Assembly (NCBI GenBank): GCA_964588325.1
Contig: CAZPOR010000002.1
Span: 186,001 to 250,000 of the forward strand
Direction of reading: 5' to 3'
From: Thiovibrio sp964588325
GTDB taxonomy: Bacteria; Desulfobacterota; Desulfobulbia; Desulfobulbales; Desulfurivibrionaceae
Length of the DNA stretch: 64,000 nucleotides
The notes beneath the pieces are model-generated. The model was not told the origin of the DNA. It ran no database searches and saw only the letters and a program-made list of their open reading frames with translations. Below are positions 17,065-26,153 of the stretch, piece after piece. The position numbers were made by a program, and so were the translations under genes. Position 1 is the stretch's first letter, and the number at the start of each line of letters is the position of its first letter.

Positions 17065-19080
17065 ATGGCGTTACCTAATAAGCCGCTGGGTGAGTTGCCC
17101 GCCGTTGCTAATCCTGAGGTTGTCGAGCACGATGTTGACGTTCTGATCATCGGTGGTGGTATGGCTGCATGCGGTACTGCTTTCGAGATCAAGAAGTGGG
17201 CTCCTGCTGACATGAAGATCAAGCTGGTGGACAAGGCTTCCATGGAGCGTTCCGGCGCTGTCGCCCAGGGTCTTTCCGCTATCAACACCTACATCGGCGA
17301 CAACAAGATCGAAAACTACGTGAAAATGGTTCGTAACGATCTCATGGGCGTTGTCCGTGAAGACCTGATCTACGATCTGGGCCGTCACGTTGACGATTCC
17401 GTACATCTCTTCGAAGAGTGGGGCCTGCCGGTCTGGAAGCTCGATGCCAACGGCAACAACCTCGACGGCGCACAGCCGGCTCCGAAGCTGACCGAAGGCG
17501 GCAAGCCGGTTCGTACCGGTAAGTGGCAGATCATGATCAACGGTGAGTCCTACAAGTGCATCGTTGCCGAGCCCGCAAAGACCGCTCTCGGCGACGAGAA
17601 CATCATGGAGCGCGTGTTCATTGTTAAGTTGATCCTCGACAAGAACAAGGCAAACCAGATCGCTGGCGCTGTTGGTTTCTCCACCCGTGAGAACAAGGTT
17701 CACGTTTTCCGTTGCAAGACCGCTCTGTGTGCATGCGGCGGCGCAGTAAACATCTTCCGTCCCCGGTCCACCGGTGAGGGTAAGGGCCGCGCCTGGTACC
17801 CCGTATGGAATGCTGGTTCCACCTACACCATGTGTGCACAGGTTGGCGCCACCCTGACCATGATGGAAAACCGCTTCACGCCTGCTCGTTTCAAAGACGG
17901 CTACGGACCGGTTGGCGCATGGTTCCTTCTCTTCAAGGCCAAAGTACAGAACGGCCTTGGCGAGTTCTACGCCAACAGCGATGCAGTAAAGGGCGAGCTC
18001 GAGAAGTTCATGCCGTACGGCGCTTCTGCCGTAACCCCGACTTGTCTGCGTAACCACCTGATGCTCAACGAGTTGAAGGCTGGCCGCGGCCCGATCTACA
18101 TGGCTACCGACGTTGCTCTGAACGCATTCTTGGATGCGAAGAAGGCTGCCGGTCTGGACGAGAAGGACGTTAAGAAATACTGGAAGCACCTCGAGTCCGA
18201 GGCTTGGGAAGACTTCCTCGACATGTCCGTTGGTCAGGCTGGTCTCTGGGCCGGTGCGAACATCGAGCCCGAGAAGGTTGGTTCCGAGATCATGCCGACC
18301 GAACCGTACATGCTCGGTTCTCACTCCGGTTGTTGCGGCATCTGGACCTCCGGTCCGGATGAGGCTTGGGTCCCGACTGTTGACGGCCCGCGTAGCCATC
18401 AGTACAAGTGGGGCTACAACCGCATGACCACCGTTGACGGTCTGTTCACCGCAGGCGACGGCGTTGGCGCATCCGGTCATAAGTTCTCCTCCGGTTCTCA
18501 TGCCGAGGGTCGTATCGTTGCTAAGCAGATGGTGAAGTTCTGCCGTGACAATGCTTCCTTCAAGCCCGAGCTGCCGAAGTCCGCTCAGGAGTATGCTGAC
18601 GAAGTATACGCACCGGTTAAGCGGTACCTCCAGCACGTTGGCGCTTCTACCGCCGCTGACGTTAACCCCAACTACTGCAAGCCTGCCGGTATCATGATGC
18701 GCCTGATGAAGGCCACCGATGAGTACGGCGGCGGTGTTGCAACCTACTACATGACCTCTGGCAAGCTGCTGAACATCTGCCTCGATCTTCTCCGCATGCT
18801 GCGTGAAGATGCCGAGCTGATGGCTGCCGGCGATCTGCATGAGTTGATGCGCGCTTGGGAGAACTACCATCGTATCTGGTGTGTAGAGACCCACATCCGT
18901 CACATCGAGTTCCGGAAAGAGAGCCGCTACCCCGGCTTCTACTACCGGTCTGACTACCCGACCTGTGACGATGCCAACTGGAAGGCATTCGTAAACTCCA
19001 CCTTCGACCCTGCAACCCAGGAGTGGAAGTGTGAGAAGGTTAACTGCATCAACATCGTTGAAACCGAGCCGTGGATCTAA
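17065..19080 (+). CDS. aprA: AprA, adenylylsulfate reductase alpha subunit (FAD)
   Basis: AprA is the catalytic FAD subunit of dissimilatory APS reductase. It interconverts APS and sulfite plus AMP. The product is 671 aa, within the family range. It shows the dinucleotide loop IIGGGMAACGTAFE near residue 30, ERSGAVAQGLSAINTY, the NRFTPARFKDGYGPVGAWF region near the active site, and GDGVGASGHKFSSGSHAEGR towards the C-terminal half. Codon use is even more restricted than in neighbouring genes, which suggests very high expression. A perfect-stem terminator follows 33 bp after the stop, separating it from qmoABC. Whether the enzyme runs in the reductive or oxidative direction cannot be read from sequence. 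Confidence 0.98.
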   Translation: MALPNKPLGELPAVANPEVVEHDVDVLIIGGGMAACGTAFEIKKWAPADMKIKLVDKASMERSGAVAQGLSAINTYIGDNKIENYVKMVRNDLMGVVREDLIYDLGRHVDDSVHLFEEWGLPVWKLDANGNNLDGAQPAPKLTEGGKPVRTGKWQIMINGESYKCIVAEPAKTALGDENIMERVFIVKLILDKNKANQIAGAVGFSTRENKVHVFRCKTALCACGGAVNIFRPRSTGEGKGRAWYPVWNAGSTYTMCAQVGATLTMMENRFTPARFKDGYGPVGAWFLLFKAKVQNGLGEFYANSDAVKGELEKFMPYGASAVTPTCLRNHLMLNELKAGRGPIYMATDVALNAFLDAKKAAGLDEKDVKKYWKHLESEAWEDFLDMSVGQAGLWAGANIEPEKVGSEIMPTEPYMLGSHSGCCGIWTSGPDEAWVPTVDGPRSHQYKWGYNRMTTVDGLFTAGDGVGASGHKFSSGSHAEGRIVAKQMVKFCRDNASFKPELPKSAQEYADEVYAPVKRYLQHVGASTAADVNPNYCKPAGIMMRLMKATDEYGGGVATYYMTSGKLLNICLDLLRMLREDAELMAAGDLHELMRAWENYHRIWCVETHIRHIEFRKESRYPGFYYRSDYPTCDDANWKAFVNSTFDPATQEWKCEKVNCINIVETEPWI

Positions 19081-19113
19081 GTTTCACCACGCTACTGGTA
19101 TAACGGTAATTAG

Positions 19114-19151
19114 AAATCTCCAGGCACCCCGAAAGGTGCCTGGAGATTTTT
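19114..19151 (+). terminator. Intrinsic terminator of aprBA
   Basis: A perfect 15-bp stem (AAATCTCCAGGCACC with its complement at 19135-19149) surrounds a CCGAAA loop, and the descending arm runs into a T-run. This is a textbook rho-independent terminator 33 bp after aprA. Confidence 0.93.
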
Positions 19152-19170
19152 CTATGAGGTGGGCGGCCGG

Positions 19171-19233
19171 TTTTTTTTGGCTGAGGTGGCTAGGCGAAAT
19201 CAGGACATTCCTAGTCGATTGAGCCAAAAAAAA
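19171..19233. repeat. 63-bp interrupted inverted repeat upstream of qmoA
   Basis: TTTTTTTTGGCT at the left end is exactly mirrored by AGCCAAAAAAAA at the right end. Inside, CTAGG at 19190-19194 is mirrored by CCTAG at 19210-19214. The structure is nearly symmetric and lies between the aprA terminator and qmoA. The T-run is the 5' arm rather than the 3' tail, so it does not look like a standard terminator. It could be an operator, an mRNA structure or a small mobile remnant. Confidence 0.6.
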
Positions 19234-19277
19234 GCACGTTTTCACACCTAAATAATCTTACTTGAATGGAGGAAGGC

Positions 19278-20540
19278 ATGACAGACGAACGCAGCGCACC
19301 CGCAGGTGCTGTACTTGTCGTTGGCGGTGGCATAAGCGGGCTTACGGCCGCCTTGGAAGCCGCTGAAGTCGGAAAAGATGTTTTTCTGATTGAGAGAAAT
19401 CCGTACCTGGGTGGTCGGGTTGCGCAGTTGAATCAATACTTCCCGAAGCTCTGTCCGCCAAGTTGCGGGTTGGAGATCAACTTCCAGCGCGTCAAAAGCA
19501 ATCGTCGAGTCCGGGTTTACACCATGACCGAGGTCAAGAGCGTGTCCGGCGGGCCTGGCAACTACCAGGTTACCCTGGAGAGCAAGCCCCGCTTCATCAA
19601 CAACAACTGCACCGCTTGCGGTGCCTGCGCCGATGCCTGTCCTGATGAGCGGGACAATGATTTCAATTTCGGCATGAACAAGAGCAAGGCGGTGTACAAA
19701 CCGCACGACATGGCTTTCCCCATGAAGTATGTGTTGGACAAGAGCGCCTGCAGCGCAGCCGGGTTGCAGGCCGTCAAAGACGCCTGCAAATATGACGCGG
19801 TTGACCTCGACATGGCGGCCAAGGAATTCACCGTCGATGTAAGTGCCATTGTCTGGGCAACGGGCTGGAATCCCTATGACCCGACCAAGATGACCAACCT
19901 CAAGTACGGCTCAAGCCCCGCCATCATCACCAACATGATGATGGAACGTCTGGCCGCGCCCAATGGCCCCACCGGCGGACAGATCCTTCGTCCCGGCGAC
20001 AACAAGGAGCCCGCAAGCTTTGCTTTTGTGCAGTGCGCAGGTTCCCGCGACGAGAATCATCTGGAGTACTGCTCCTATATCTGCTGCATGGCCTCCATGA
20101 AGCAGATCACCTACATCCGTGAGCAGTATCCAGAGGCCAAAATCACTGTTTTCTACATCGATCTCCGGACCCCTGGCAAATACGAGAAGTTCCGCGAGAA
20201 GCTGATGACCGATGCGAACATCTCTTGGGTGAAGGGTAAGGTTGCCGATATTGTTGCCGAAGCCGACGGGTCCGTGACCCTGATTGCTGAAAATGCCGTG
20301 ACCGGAGACAAGGTCAAGGAAACGGTCGATCTGGCCATCCTGGCCACCGGCATGGAGCCTGCGGCCAAGGCCCAGGCTGCGGCGCTTGGACTTTCCGTTG
20401 ACAGCAATGGATTTATTCTGGCCGATGCGAATGGCGGGATGGTTTCCGCCGGTTGCGCCAAAAAGGCAGCCGACGTCGTAACCTGTGGCCAGAGTGCAAC
20501 GGCAGCAGCCATGAAAGCTATTCAAGCGTCCAGGAGGTAG
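19278..20540 (+). CDS. qmoA: QmoA, FAD subunit of the quinone-interacting oxidoreductase complex
   Basis: The Qmo complex moves electrons between the membrane menaquinone pool and APS reductase. QmoA is a cytoplasmic flavoprotein related to heterodisulfide reductase HdrA. The product is 420 aa. GGGISGL near residue 16 opens the FAD domain, RNPYLGGRVAQLNQYFP and CPPSCG follow, and one [4Fe-4S] motif lies at C111, C114, C117 and C121 (CTACGACADACP). I chose the ATG at 19278 because GGAGGAAGG immediately precedes it; an in-frame ATG lies 12 bp upstream inside that site. qmoB starts 5 bp after the stop, so the two are coupled. Confidence 0.96.
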   Translation: MTDERSAPAGAVLVVGGGISGLTAALEAAEVGKDVFLIERNPYLGGRVAQLNQYFPKLCPPSCGLEINFQRVKSNRRVRVYTMTEVKSVSGGPGNYQVTLESKPRFINNNCTACGACADACPDERDNDFNFGMNKSKAVYKPHDMAFPMKYVLDKSACSAAGLQAVKDACKYDAVDLDMAAKEFTVDVSAIVWATGWNPYDPTKMTNLKYGSSPAIITNMMMERLAAPNGPTGGQILRPGDNKEPASFAFVQCAGSRDENHLEYCSYICCMASMKQITYIREQYPEAKITVFYIDLRTPGKYEKFREKLMTDANISWVKGKVADIVAEADGSVTLIAENAVTGDKVKETVDLAILATGMEPAAKAQAAALGLSVDSNGFILADANGGMVSAGCAKKAADVVTCGQSATAAAMKAIQASRR

Positions 20541-20545
20541 GGTGA

Positions 20546-22804
20546 ATGGAAAAGAAATACGGTGCATATATCTGCACAGGTTGTGGTATAGGAGATGCCC
20601 TCGACGTTGCGGCGCTGACAAAGGCGGCAGGCGAGAACGGCATGGAGGCCAAGACTCACGAGGCGCTTTGCAGCAAGGCCGGTCGTGAGTTGATTGAAAA
20701 TGACATCGCCAACGACGGCGTGAATACCATCGTTGTCTGTGCCTGTTCCCCCAGGGTCATGAAGGACGAGTTCAATTTCGGCGACGACAAGTACGTTACC
20801 CGCGCCAACCTGCGCGAAGGTGCTGCCTGGTGCGCCGAAGAAGTTACCGAATCCCGCAGCGCCGAGAAGGTGAAGGAGTTCGCCACGGAAAAGGGGCAGG
20901 ACTATGTGCGCATGGCCTGTGTTCAGGCGAAGAAAGGCGATGTGCCCGATCCGTACAAGCTTGAGACCATCAACAAGAAGATTCTCGTCATGGGTGGCGG
21001 TATTGCCGGCATGACCGCGGCCATGGAAGCTGCCAAGGCCGGGTATGCGGTAACCATCATTGAAGCCCAGGACAAGTTGGGCGGCAAGGCCCTTGGCTGG
21101 CGGAAGCAATTTCCCACTGCCGCGCCGTGGACCGATCTGGAAGAGCCCACCGTACAGGCTATGGTTGATGCTGTGCAGGCCGAGGCAGGAATCACCGTCA
21201 AGGCTTCCACGGAAGTTGCCCGTATCGCCGGCGCTCCTGGCGCCTACAAGGTAACCCTCAAGGCTGCTGGCACCAAGAGCGAGTGGGATGCCCCGAAAAA
21301 GGTAGGCGTTGACGAGCAGGATAAAATCTCCAAGGGCGAGATGGAAGATCCCAACGCTGGTCTGCAGCCCTATATGGCGGCGGATGAGGCAGCCGAGGAT
21401 TTCGGCGCGGTTGTTCTGGCCACGGGCTGGAACCCGGCGGATGTTTCCGAGTATGCGCATCTTGGCTATGGCAAGCTGAAAAACGTGGTCACCAACGCCG
21501 AATTTGAAAAACTTGCCAAAAACGGCAAGGTTCCGGCCAATGTCGCCTTTGTTCAGAGCCCAGGCGGCGCCGAGCATGATCAGGACTTCCCGTACTGCAA
21601 CTCGGTTACCAGCATGGTTGCCCTGAAGCAGGCCCGCTATGTCCGTGAGGACAATGCCGCGGGCAAGGCGTATGTTCTCTATCAGCACATGCGGACCCCC
21701 GGCAACATGGAGATGTTTTACAAGGGCGCCCAGAACGACGACGGCATCTTTATGACCAAGGCCACCGTGACCCAGGTAGAGGAAGCCGGCAACGGTCTGG
21801 CTGTGCACTTGAAAGACACCCTGCTCAACGAGGATGTCACTCTGAACGTGGATATGGTTGTTCTGGCCGCGGGCATGGTTCCCACCACCTCCGACAAGCC
21901 GACCATCAATCTGGCCTATCGGCAGGGGCCGGCCTTCCTTGATCTGGAGCTGTTCGACGGGTATGCCGACTCTCATTTCATCTGCTTTCCGTACGAAACC
22001 CGCCGGACCGGCGTGTATGCCTGCGGCGGCGTGCGCAAGGCGATGAACATGGAAGAAACCATCGACGACGCCTGCGGCGCGGCGCTCAAGGCGATTCAGT
22101 CCATCGAATCCGCGGATCGCGGCGTGGCGGTGCATCCCCGCTCCAACGACGGCACCTATCCGGAATTTTTCTTCCAGCGCTGCACCCAGTGCAAACGCTG
22201 TACGGAAGAATGTCCGTTCGGCGCCCTTGACGATGACGAGAAGGGGACTCCCAAGCCCAACCCCACCCGGTGCCGCCGTTGCGGAACCTGCATGGGCGCT
22301 TGCCCCGAGCGGATCATCGGCTTCAAGAACTACAACATCGACCAGGTTGGCTCCATGGTCAAGAGCATCGAAGTGCCGGACGACGATGAAGACAAGTTGC
22401 GCGTCATCGTTTTTGCCTGCGAAAACGACGCCTACCCGGCTCTGGACATGGCCGCCATGCGCAAGCTTCCGCAGAATGCCCTGATCCGGGTCGTCTCTGT
22501 CCGTTGCCTCGGCTCGGTGAACATGGCCTGGATCAAGGATGCGCTTTCCGCCGGTATGGATGGGGCCCTTCTTCTGGGTTGCAAGTTCGGGGATGACTAC
22601 CAGTGCCATTTTGTCAAGGGCAGTGAGTTGGCGGACAAACGTATGGCCAACATCGGCGAAACCCTGGGCAGCCTCGGGCTTGAACCGGAACGTTGCGCGG
22701 TGCGGCAGATTGCCATTAACGAGTACAATAAGGTCGATGCAATCATCAACGAGTTTGTTGAAGCGATTGTCGATCTCGGTCCGAACCCCTTCAAGGGTTT
22801 TTAA
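20546..22804 (+). CDS. qmoB: QmoB, HdrA/MvhD-like flavin and Fe-S subunit of Qmo
   Basis: QmoB is the second soluble flavoprotein of the Qmo complex and combines an HdrA-like part with an MvhD-like domain. The product is 752 aa. The N-terminal part has CTGC and CACSPR. The FAD loop GGGIAGM is near residue 150, with DKLGGKALGWRKQFP after it. Two [4Fe-4S] motifs lie at about residues 545-600 (CTQCKRCTEECP and CRRCGTCMGACP). The last 130 residues (VFACENDAYPALD, VRCLGS, LLLGCKFGDDYQC) form the MvhD-like region. The combination suggests a hub for electron transfer, possibly electron confurcation as proposed for this complex. The start is 5 bp after qmoA. Confidence 0.96.
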   Translation: MEKKYGAYICTGCGIGDALDVAALTKAAGENGMEAKTHEALCSKAGRELIENDIANDGVNTIVVCACSPRVMKDEFNFGDDKYVTRANLREGAAWCAEEVTESRSAEKVKEFATEKGQDYVRMACVQAKKGDVPDPYKLETINKKILVMGGGIAGMTAAMEAAKAGYAVTIIEAQDKLGGKALGWRKQFPTAAPWTDLEEPTVQAMVDAVQAEAGITVKASTEVARIAGAPGAYKVTLKAAGTKSEWDAPKKVGVDEQDKISKGEMEDPNAGLQPYMAADEAAEDFGAVVLATGWNPADVSEYAHLGYGKLKNVVTNAEFEKLAKNGKVPANVAFVQSPGGAEHDQDFPYCNSVTSMVALKQARYVREDNAAGKAYVLYQHMRTPGNMEMFYKGAQNDDGIFMTKATVTQVEEAGNGLAVHLKDTLLNEDVTLNVDMVVLAAGMVPTTSDKPTINLAYRQGPAFLDLELFDGYADSHFICFPYETRRTGVYACGGVRKAMNMEETIDDACGAALKAIQSIESADRGVAVHPRSNDGTYPEFFFQRCTQCKRCTEECPFGALDDDEKGTPKPNPTRCRRCGTCMGACPERIIGFKNYNIDQVGSMVKSIEVPDDDEDKLRVIVFACENDAYPALDMAAMRKLPQNALIRVVSVRCLGSVNMAWIKDALSAGMDGALLLGCKFGDDYQCHFVKGSELADKRMANIGETLGSLGLEPERCAVRQIAINEYNKVDAIINEFVEAIVDLGPNPFKGF

Positions 22805-22827
22805 AGGCCGGTTTGTCAGGAAAAACC

Positions 22828-22860
22828 TCGTTCAGCAGGCCAAATTGGTCTGCTGAACGA
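22828..22860 (+). terminator. Terminator-like hairpin between qmoB and qmoC
   Basis: TCGTTCAGCAG and CTGCTGAACGA form an 11-bp perfect stem, extended by a G-T and two G-C pairs around a 5-nt AAATT loop. It is followed by TTGATTTTC, only partly T-rich. It may be an attenuator, a weak terminator or a processing/stability element that sets the qmoC level relative to qmoAB. Confidence 0.55.
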
Positions 22861-22948
22861 TTGATTTTCGGGAAGGGATGCGTTTTGGCGCATGAGTCAT
22901 GGGTCAGTGCGAGCTGGCATTTTGAGGGAGAAATACTGGAGGCGTATC

Positions 22949-24163
22949 ATGGCTGAAGGAATGAGGGTTGAACCTGATTTAGAGTTTATAAAGTATGTGA
23001 AGAATGCGGGCGGAGACACTTTGAAGAAGTGCTATCAATGTGCCACCTGTTCGGTTGTCTGCCCGCTGTCCAGCGATACAAAGCCATTCCCCAGAAAGGA
23101 AATGATCTGGGCGCAGTGGGGCTTGAAGGACAAGCTGGTTGCCGATCCCGATATTATGCTCTGCCATCAGTGTGGCGATTGCACCGCCTATTGTCCCCGT
23201 GGCGCCAAGCCCGGTGATGTTCTCGGTGCAATCCGGGCCTATGCCTATACCCACTATGGTTTTCCTTCCGGCCTTGCCAAGCTGGTGAGCAAGGGCAGTA
23301 ACCTGCCGCTCATCATCGCTCTGCCTGCCTTGGTAATTCTGGCTGTTTGGTGGTTGTCCGGCGGCATGTCCCTGCCTGCGGCCGATGCCATTGATTTTGG
23401 CATGTTTTTTGATTCCCGCAAGGATCATCCGACCCTTATCGGCGGGCTGACCTTGAATGTTTTGCTCATTGACGCCATTTTTGTCCCGGCCCTCGGCTTT
23501 GCGATTTTTGCTGCCTACAAAGGGGTTTCGAGCATGTGGAACAACATGGCTGCCGATCTGCCGGTGAAGAGCGAGTTCCGTCCCTCCGCGCTGCAGTTTG
23601 TCTCCCAGTTCCTAGTGCCCTCGCTCAAGGAAATCCTTGCCCACAAACGGTTCAATGAATGCGGAGCGAATCATAACAGGGTCAATGGACATCTGCCCCT
23701 GCTCTTGTCCTTTATCGGACTGTTCATCGTTACCACCTATGGCATGATCCGCAAGGATATCCTTGGCATGTTCATTGAAGGGATGCACGGACCGATTCCC
23801 CTTGCCGACCCTTTCAAGCTGCTGGCCAACATTAGCGCCATCGCCTTGATTGTCGGGGTGGGAATTCTCTGGATGAACCGCGCCCACATGGAAGAGGAAA
23901 ACAATACCACTCCGACATTCTATGATTGGTTTTTGATCGTCGAGATCATGACCGTCGGCATAACCGGCCTTTCCGCGGAATTGACCCGGTTGATCGGAAT
24001 TCCCGTGTTGGCGTATCTTTTCTACTACATGCATCTTGTGTCTGTCCTGATGCTGTTCTTGTACATGCCGTATTCCAAATTTGCCCACATGGTATACCGG
24101 ACGTTTGCCATGGCTTTTGAGAAATACCGCGAGAGTGCGTTTGCCAAGAACATCGAAGAGTAA
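22949..24163 (+). CDS. qmoC: QmoC, membrane haem b and Fe-S subunit of Qmo
   Basis: QmoC anchors the Qmo complex in the membrane and exchanges electrons with menaquinone. It fuses an HdrC-like Fe-S domain to an HdrE/NarI-like haem b domain. The product is 404 aa. Two [4Fe-4S] motifs lie at C28, C31, C34 and C38 (CYQCATCSVVCP) and C72, C75, C78 and C82 (CHQCGDCTAYCP). About six hydrophobic segments follow from residue 110, with several His residues suited to haem ligation. I chose the ATG at 22949 with CTGGAGG upstream; the frame is open from 22892. It is separated from qmoB by 144 bp containing a hairpin. Confidence 0.95.
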   Translation: MAEGMRVEPDLEFIKYVKNAGGDTLKKCYQCATCSVVCPLSSDTKPFPRKEMIWAQWGLKDKLVADPDIMLCHQCGDCTAYCPRGAKPGDVLGAIRAYAYTHYGFPSGLAKLVSKGSNLPLIIALPALVILAVWWLSGGMSLPAADAIDFGMFFDSRKDHPTLIGGLTLNVLLIDAIFVPALGFAIFAAYKGVSSMWNNMAADLPVKSEFRPSALQFVSQFLVPSLKEILAHKRFNECGANHNRVNGHLPLLLSFIGLFIVTTYGMIRKDILGMFIEGMHGPIPLADPFKLLANISAIALIVGVGILWMNRAHMEEENNTTPTFYDWFLIVEIMTVGITGLSAELTRLIGIPVLAYLFYYMHLVSVLMLFLYMPYSKFAHMVYRTFAMAFEKYRESAFAKNIEE

Positions 24164-24178
24164 GCAAATCCCAGTATC

Positions 24179-24220
24179 CAATCAGGCGCTTTTTCTCATG
24201 ACGGAGCGCCTGATTGTTTT
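24179..24220 (+). terminator. Intrinsic terminator after qmoC
   Basis: CAATCAGGCGCT and AGCGCCTGATTG form a 12-bp perfect stem around a 14-nt loop, followed directly by TTTT. It closes the qmo unit 15 bp after the qmoC stop. Confidence 0.85.
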
Positions 24221-24256
24221 CGCCTCTCTGAATGTCTGTGCCGGTTAAAAAATAAG

Positions 24257-24285
24257 TTGATATTTCGGAATGAAGCGATTAGTAT
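24257..24285 (+). promoter_or_regulatory. Predicted promoter of the tRNA-tuf operon
   Basis: TTGATA and TAGTAT are separated by 17 bp and end 15 bp before the first tRNA, which suits a stable-RNA promoter. The prediction rests on sequence and position only. Confidence 0.6.
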
Positions 24286-24300
24286 TGCCCGTCTTATCAA

Positions 24301-24376
24301 GCTGGCGTAGCTCAATTGGTAGAGCAGCTGATTTGTAATCAGCAGGTTGCGGGTTCGAGTCCCATCGCCAGCTCCA
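24301..24376 (+). tRNA. tRNA-Thr (anticodon TGT)
   Basis: The acceptor stem GCTGGCG pairs with CGCCAGC, and CCA is encoded at the 3' end. The anticodon loop is TTTGTAA with anticodon TGT, and the T arm contains GGTTCGAGTCC. It is the first of four tRNAs in front of tuf, in the order of E. coli thrU-tyrU-glyT-thrT-tufB. Confidence 0.96.
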
Positions 24377-24447
24377 CTTATGTGAAGCGGGCGATGGTTT
24401 GATATGGCGAGTAACCGGTCGCGCGTGCGCGGCCTTGTGGTTTATGT

Positions 24448-24532
24448 GGAGGGGTTCCCGAGTGGCTAAAGGGAACAGACTGTAAATCTGTCGGCAATGC
24501 CTTCGGAGGTTCGAATCCTCCCCCCTCCACCA
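24448..24532 (+). tRNA. tRNA-Tyr (anticodon GTA)
   Basis: A class II tRNA of about 85 nt. The acceptor arm GGAGGGG pairs with CCCCTCC, followed by discriminator A and an encoded CCA. The anticodon loop CTGTAAA holds anticodon GTA, and a long variable arm precedes GGTTCGAATCC. Confidence 0.96.
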
Positions 24533-24617
24533 TTGAAATCATGGTGGGAAAGCGGCAAAAAAGTAAAGCGGTTGCCGTCATATTCCTGCTTTTTCATCTG
24601 GTTGCTGATACGGGAAA

Positions 24618-24693
24618 GCGGGAATAGCTCAATTGGTAGAGCATCAGCCTTCCAAGCTGAGGGTTGCGGGTTCGAGACCCGTTTCCCGCTCCA
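24618..24693 (+). tRNA. tRNA-Gly (anticodon TCC)
   Basis: The acceptor GCGGGAA pairs with TTCCCGC and CCA is encoded. The anticodon loop CTTCCAA holds TCC, and the T arm contains GGTTCGAGACC. It is third in the tRNA-tuf operon. Confidence 0.96.
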
Positions 24694-24766
24694 GTTATGG
24701 CGCAATTACCTGGCTCAGCGATAGGGTGAGCAAACTGGCTTCTTTTTTTGTTTGGACTGTTTGGCT

Positions 24767-24842
<76 letters not shown>

Positions 24843-24922
24843 TTTGTTTGGTAGCTTCAAGCATTATTTGGTTGGGAAGTTAAGGGCAACCGTTGAGAAA
24901 TCCGGGCTGAGGAGGAAAGGAC

Positions 24923-26113
24923 ATGGCAAAAGAGAAATTTGAACGCAAGAAACCGCATGTAAATATTGGGACGATCGGCCACATCGACCATGGCAAGACC
25001 ACCCTGACCTCGGCCATTACCCGGGTATTGGCGACCAAGGGCTTCGCCAAGGCCACCGCGTTTGACCAGATCGACAAGGCTCCGGAAGAGAAGGAGCGTG
25101 GTATCACCATTGCGACGGCCCATGTGGAATACGAATCCAACACGCGCCATTATGCCCACGTAGACTGCCCTGGGCATGCGGACTACATCAAGAACATGAT
25201 CACCGGCGCGGCGCAGATGGATGGCGCCATCCTGGTTGTTGCCGCCACGGACGGTCCCATGCCGCAGACCCGTGAGCACATCCTGCTTGCCCGTCAGGTA
25301 GGTGTTCCCGCGGTTGTGGTTTTCATGAACAAATGCGACATGGTCGACGATCCCGAGCTCCTGGAGCTGGTGGACATGGAGCTGCGCGAGCTGCTCACCA
25401 AATACAATTTTCCCGGGGACGACACCCCGATCATCCAGGGCAGCGCCTTGAAGGCCCTTGAGAATCCGGAAGACGAGGCTGCGGCCAAATGTATCTGGGA
25501 TCTGATGGATGCCTGCGACAGCTTTATACCCGAGCCTGCCCGTGATATCGACAAGCCTTTCCTGATGCCGGTGGAGGATGTTTTCTCCATCTCTGGCCGC
25601 GGCACGGTTGCCACCGGTCGTATCGAGCGCGGCAAGGTGAAGGTTGGCGAGGAAATCGAGGTAATCGGTATCCGCGATACCGCCAAGACCACGGTCACCG
25701 GGGTTGAGATGTTCCGCAAGCTCCTTGATGAGGGTTTGGCCGGCGACAACGTTGGCGTGCTGTTGCGGGGCTTGAAGCGTGAGGATATCGAGCGGGGACA
25801 GGTATTGGCCAAGCCGGGCTCCATTACCCCGCATACGAAGTTCATGGCCGAGGCGTACATCCTGTCCAAGGATGAGGGTGGCCGTCATACCCCGTTTTTC
25901 AACGGGTATCGCCCGCAGTTCTACTTCCGGACCACGGACGTGACCGGGGTTGTGAACCTGCAAGAGGGTGTAGAGATGGTAATGCCTGGAGACAACGTGA
26001 CCATAGAAGCGAAGTTGATTACCCCGATCGCCATGGAAGAAGGTCTGCGTTTCGCGATTCGCGAAGGCGGCCGTACCGTGGGCGCCGGTGTTATCAATAA
26101 AATTATCGAATAA
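24923..26113 (+). CDS. tuf: Elongation factor Tu, copy 1
   Basis: EF-Tu is the GTPase that delivers aminoacyl-tRNA to the ribosome. The product is 396 aa with GHIDHGKTTL (P loop), the RGITI switch I region, DCPGHADY (G3) and NKCD (G4), then the two beta-barrel domains. GAGGAAAGG precedes the ATG. The gene follows four tRNAs, as E. coli tufB does. The coding sequence and the 11 bp before it match the second copy at 41782 at every position I compared, which suggests gene conversion. Flanks on both sides differ at once beyond this block. Confidence 0.98.
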   Translation: MAKEKFERKKPHVNIGTIGHIDHGKTTLTSAITRVLATKGFAKATAFDQIDKAPEEKERGITIATAHVEYESNTRHYAHVDCPGHADYIKNMITGAAQMDGAILVVAATDGPMPQTREHILLARQVGVPAVVVFMNKCDMVDDPELLELVDMELRELLTKYNFPGDDTPIIQGSALKALENPEDEAAAKCIWDLMDACDSFIPEPARDIDKPFLMPVEDVFSISGRGTVATGRIERGKVKVGEEIEVIGIRDTAKTTVTGVEMFRKLLDEGLAGDNVGVLLRGLKREDIERGQVLAKPGSITPHTKFMAEAYILSKDEGGRHTPFFNGYRPQFYFRTTDVTGVVNLQEGVEMVMPGDNVTIEAKLITPIAMEEGLRFAIREGGRTVGAGVINKIIE

Positions 26114-26153
26114 TCGCCAGCACGGTTGCGACTGCAAAAAAAAAGGAAGCTAG

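Noticed and set aside
17071..18903. 610-codon minus-strand frame inside aprA
   Set aside because: Produced by the strong codon bias of aprA; no recognisable protein.
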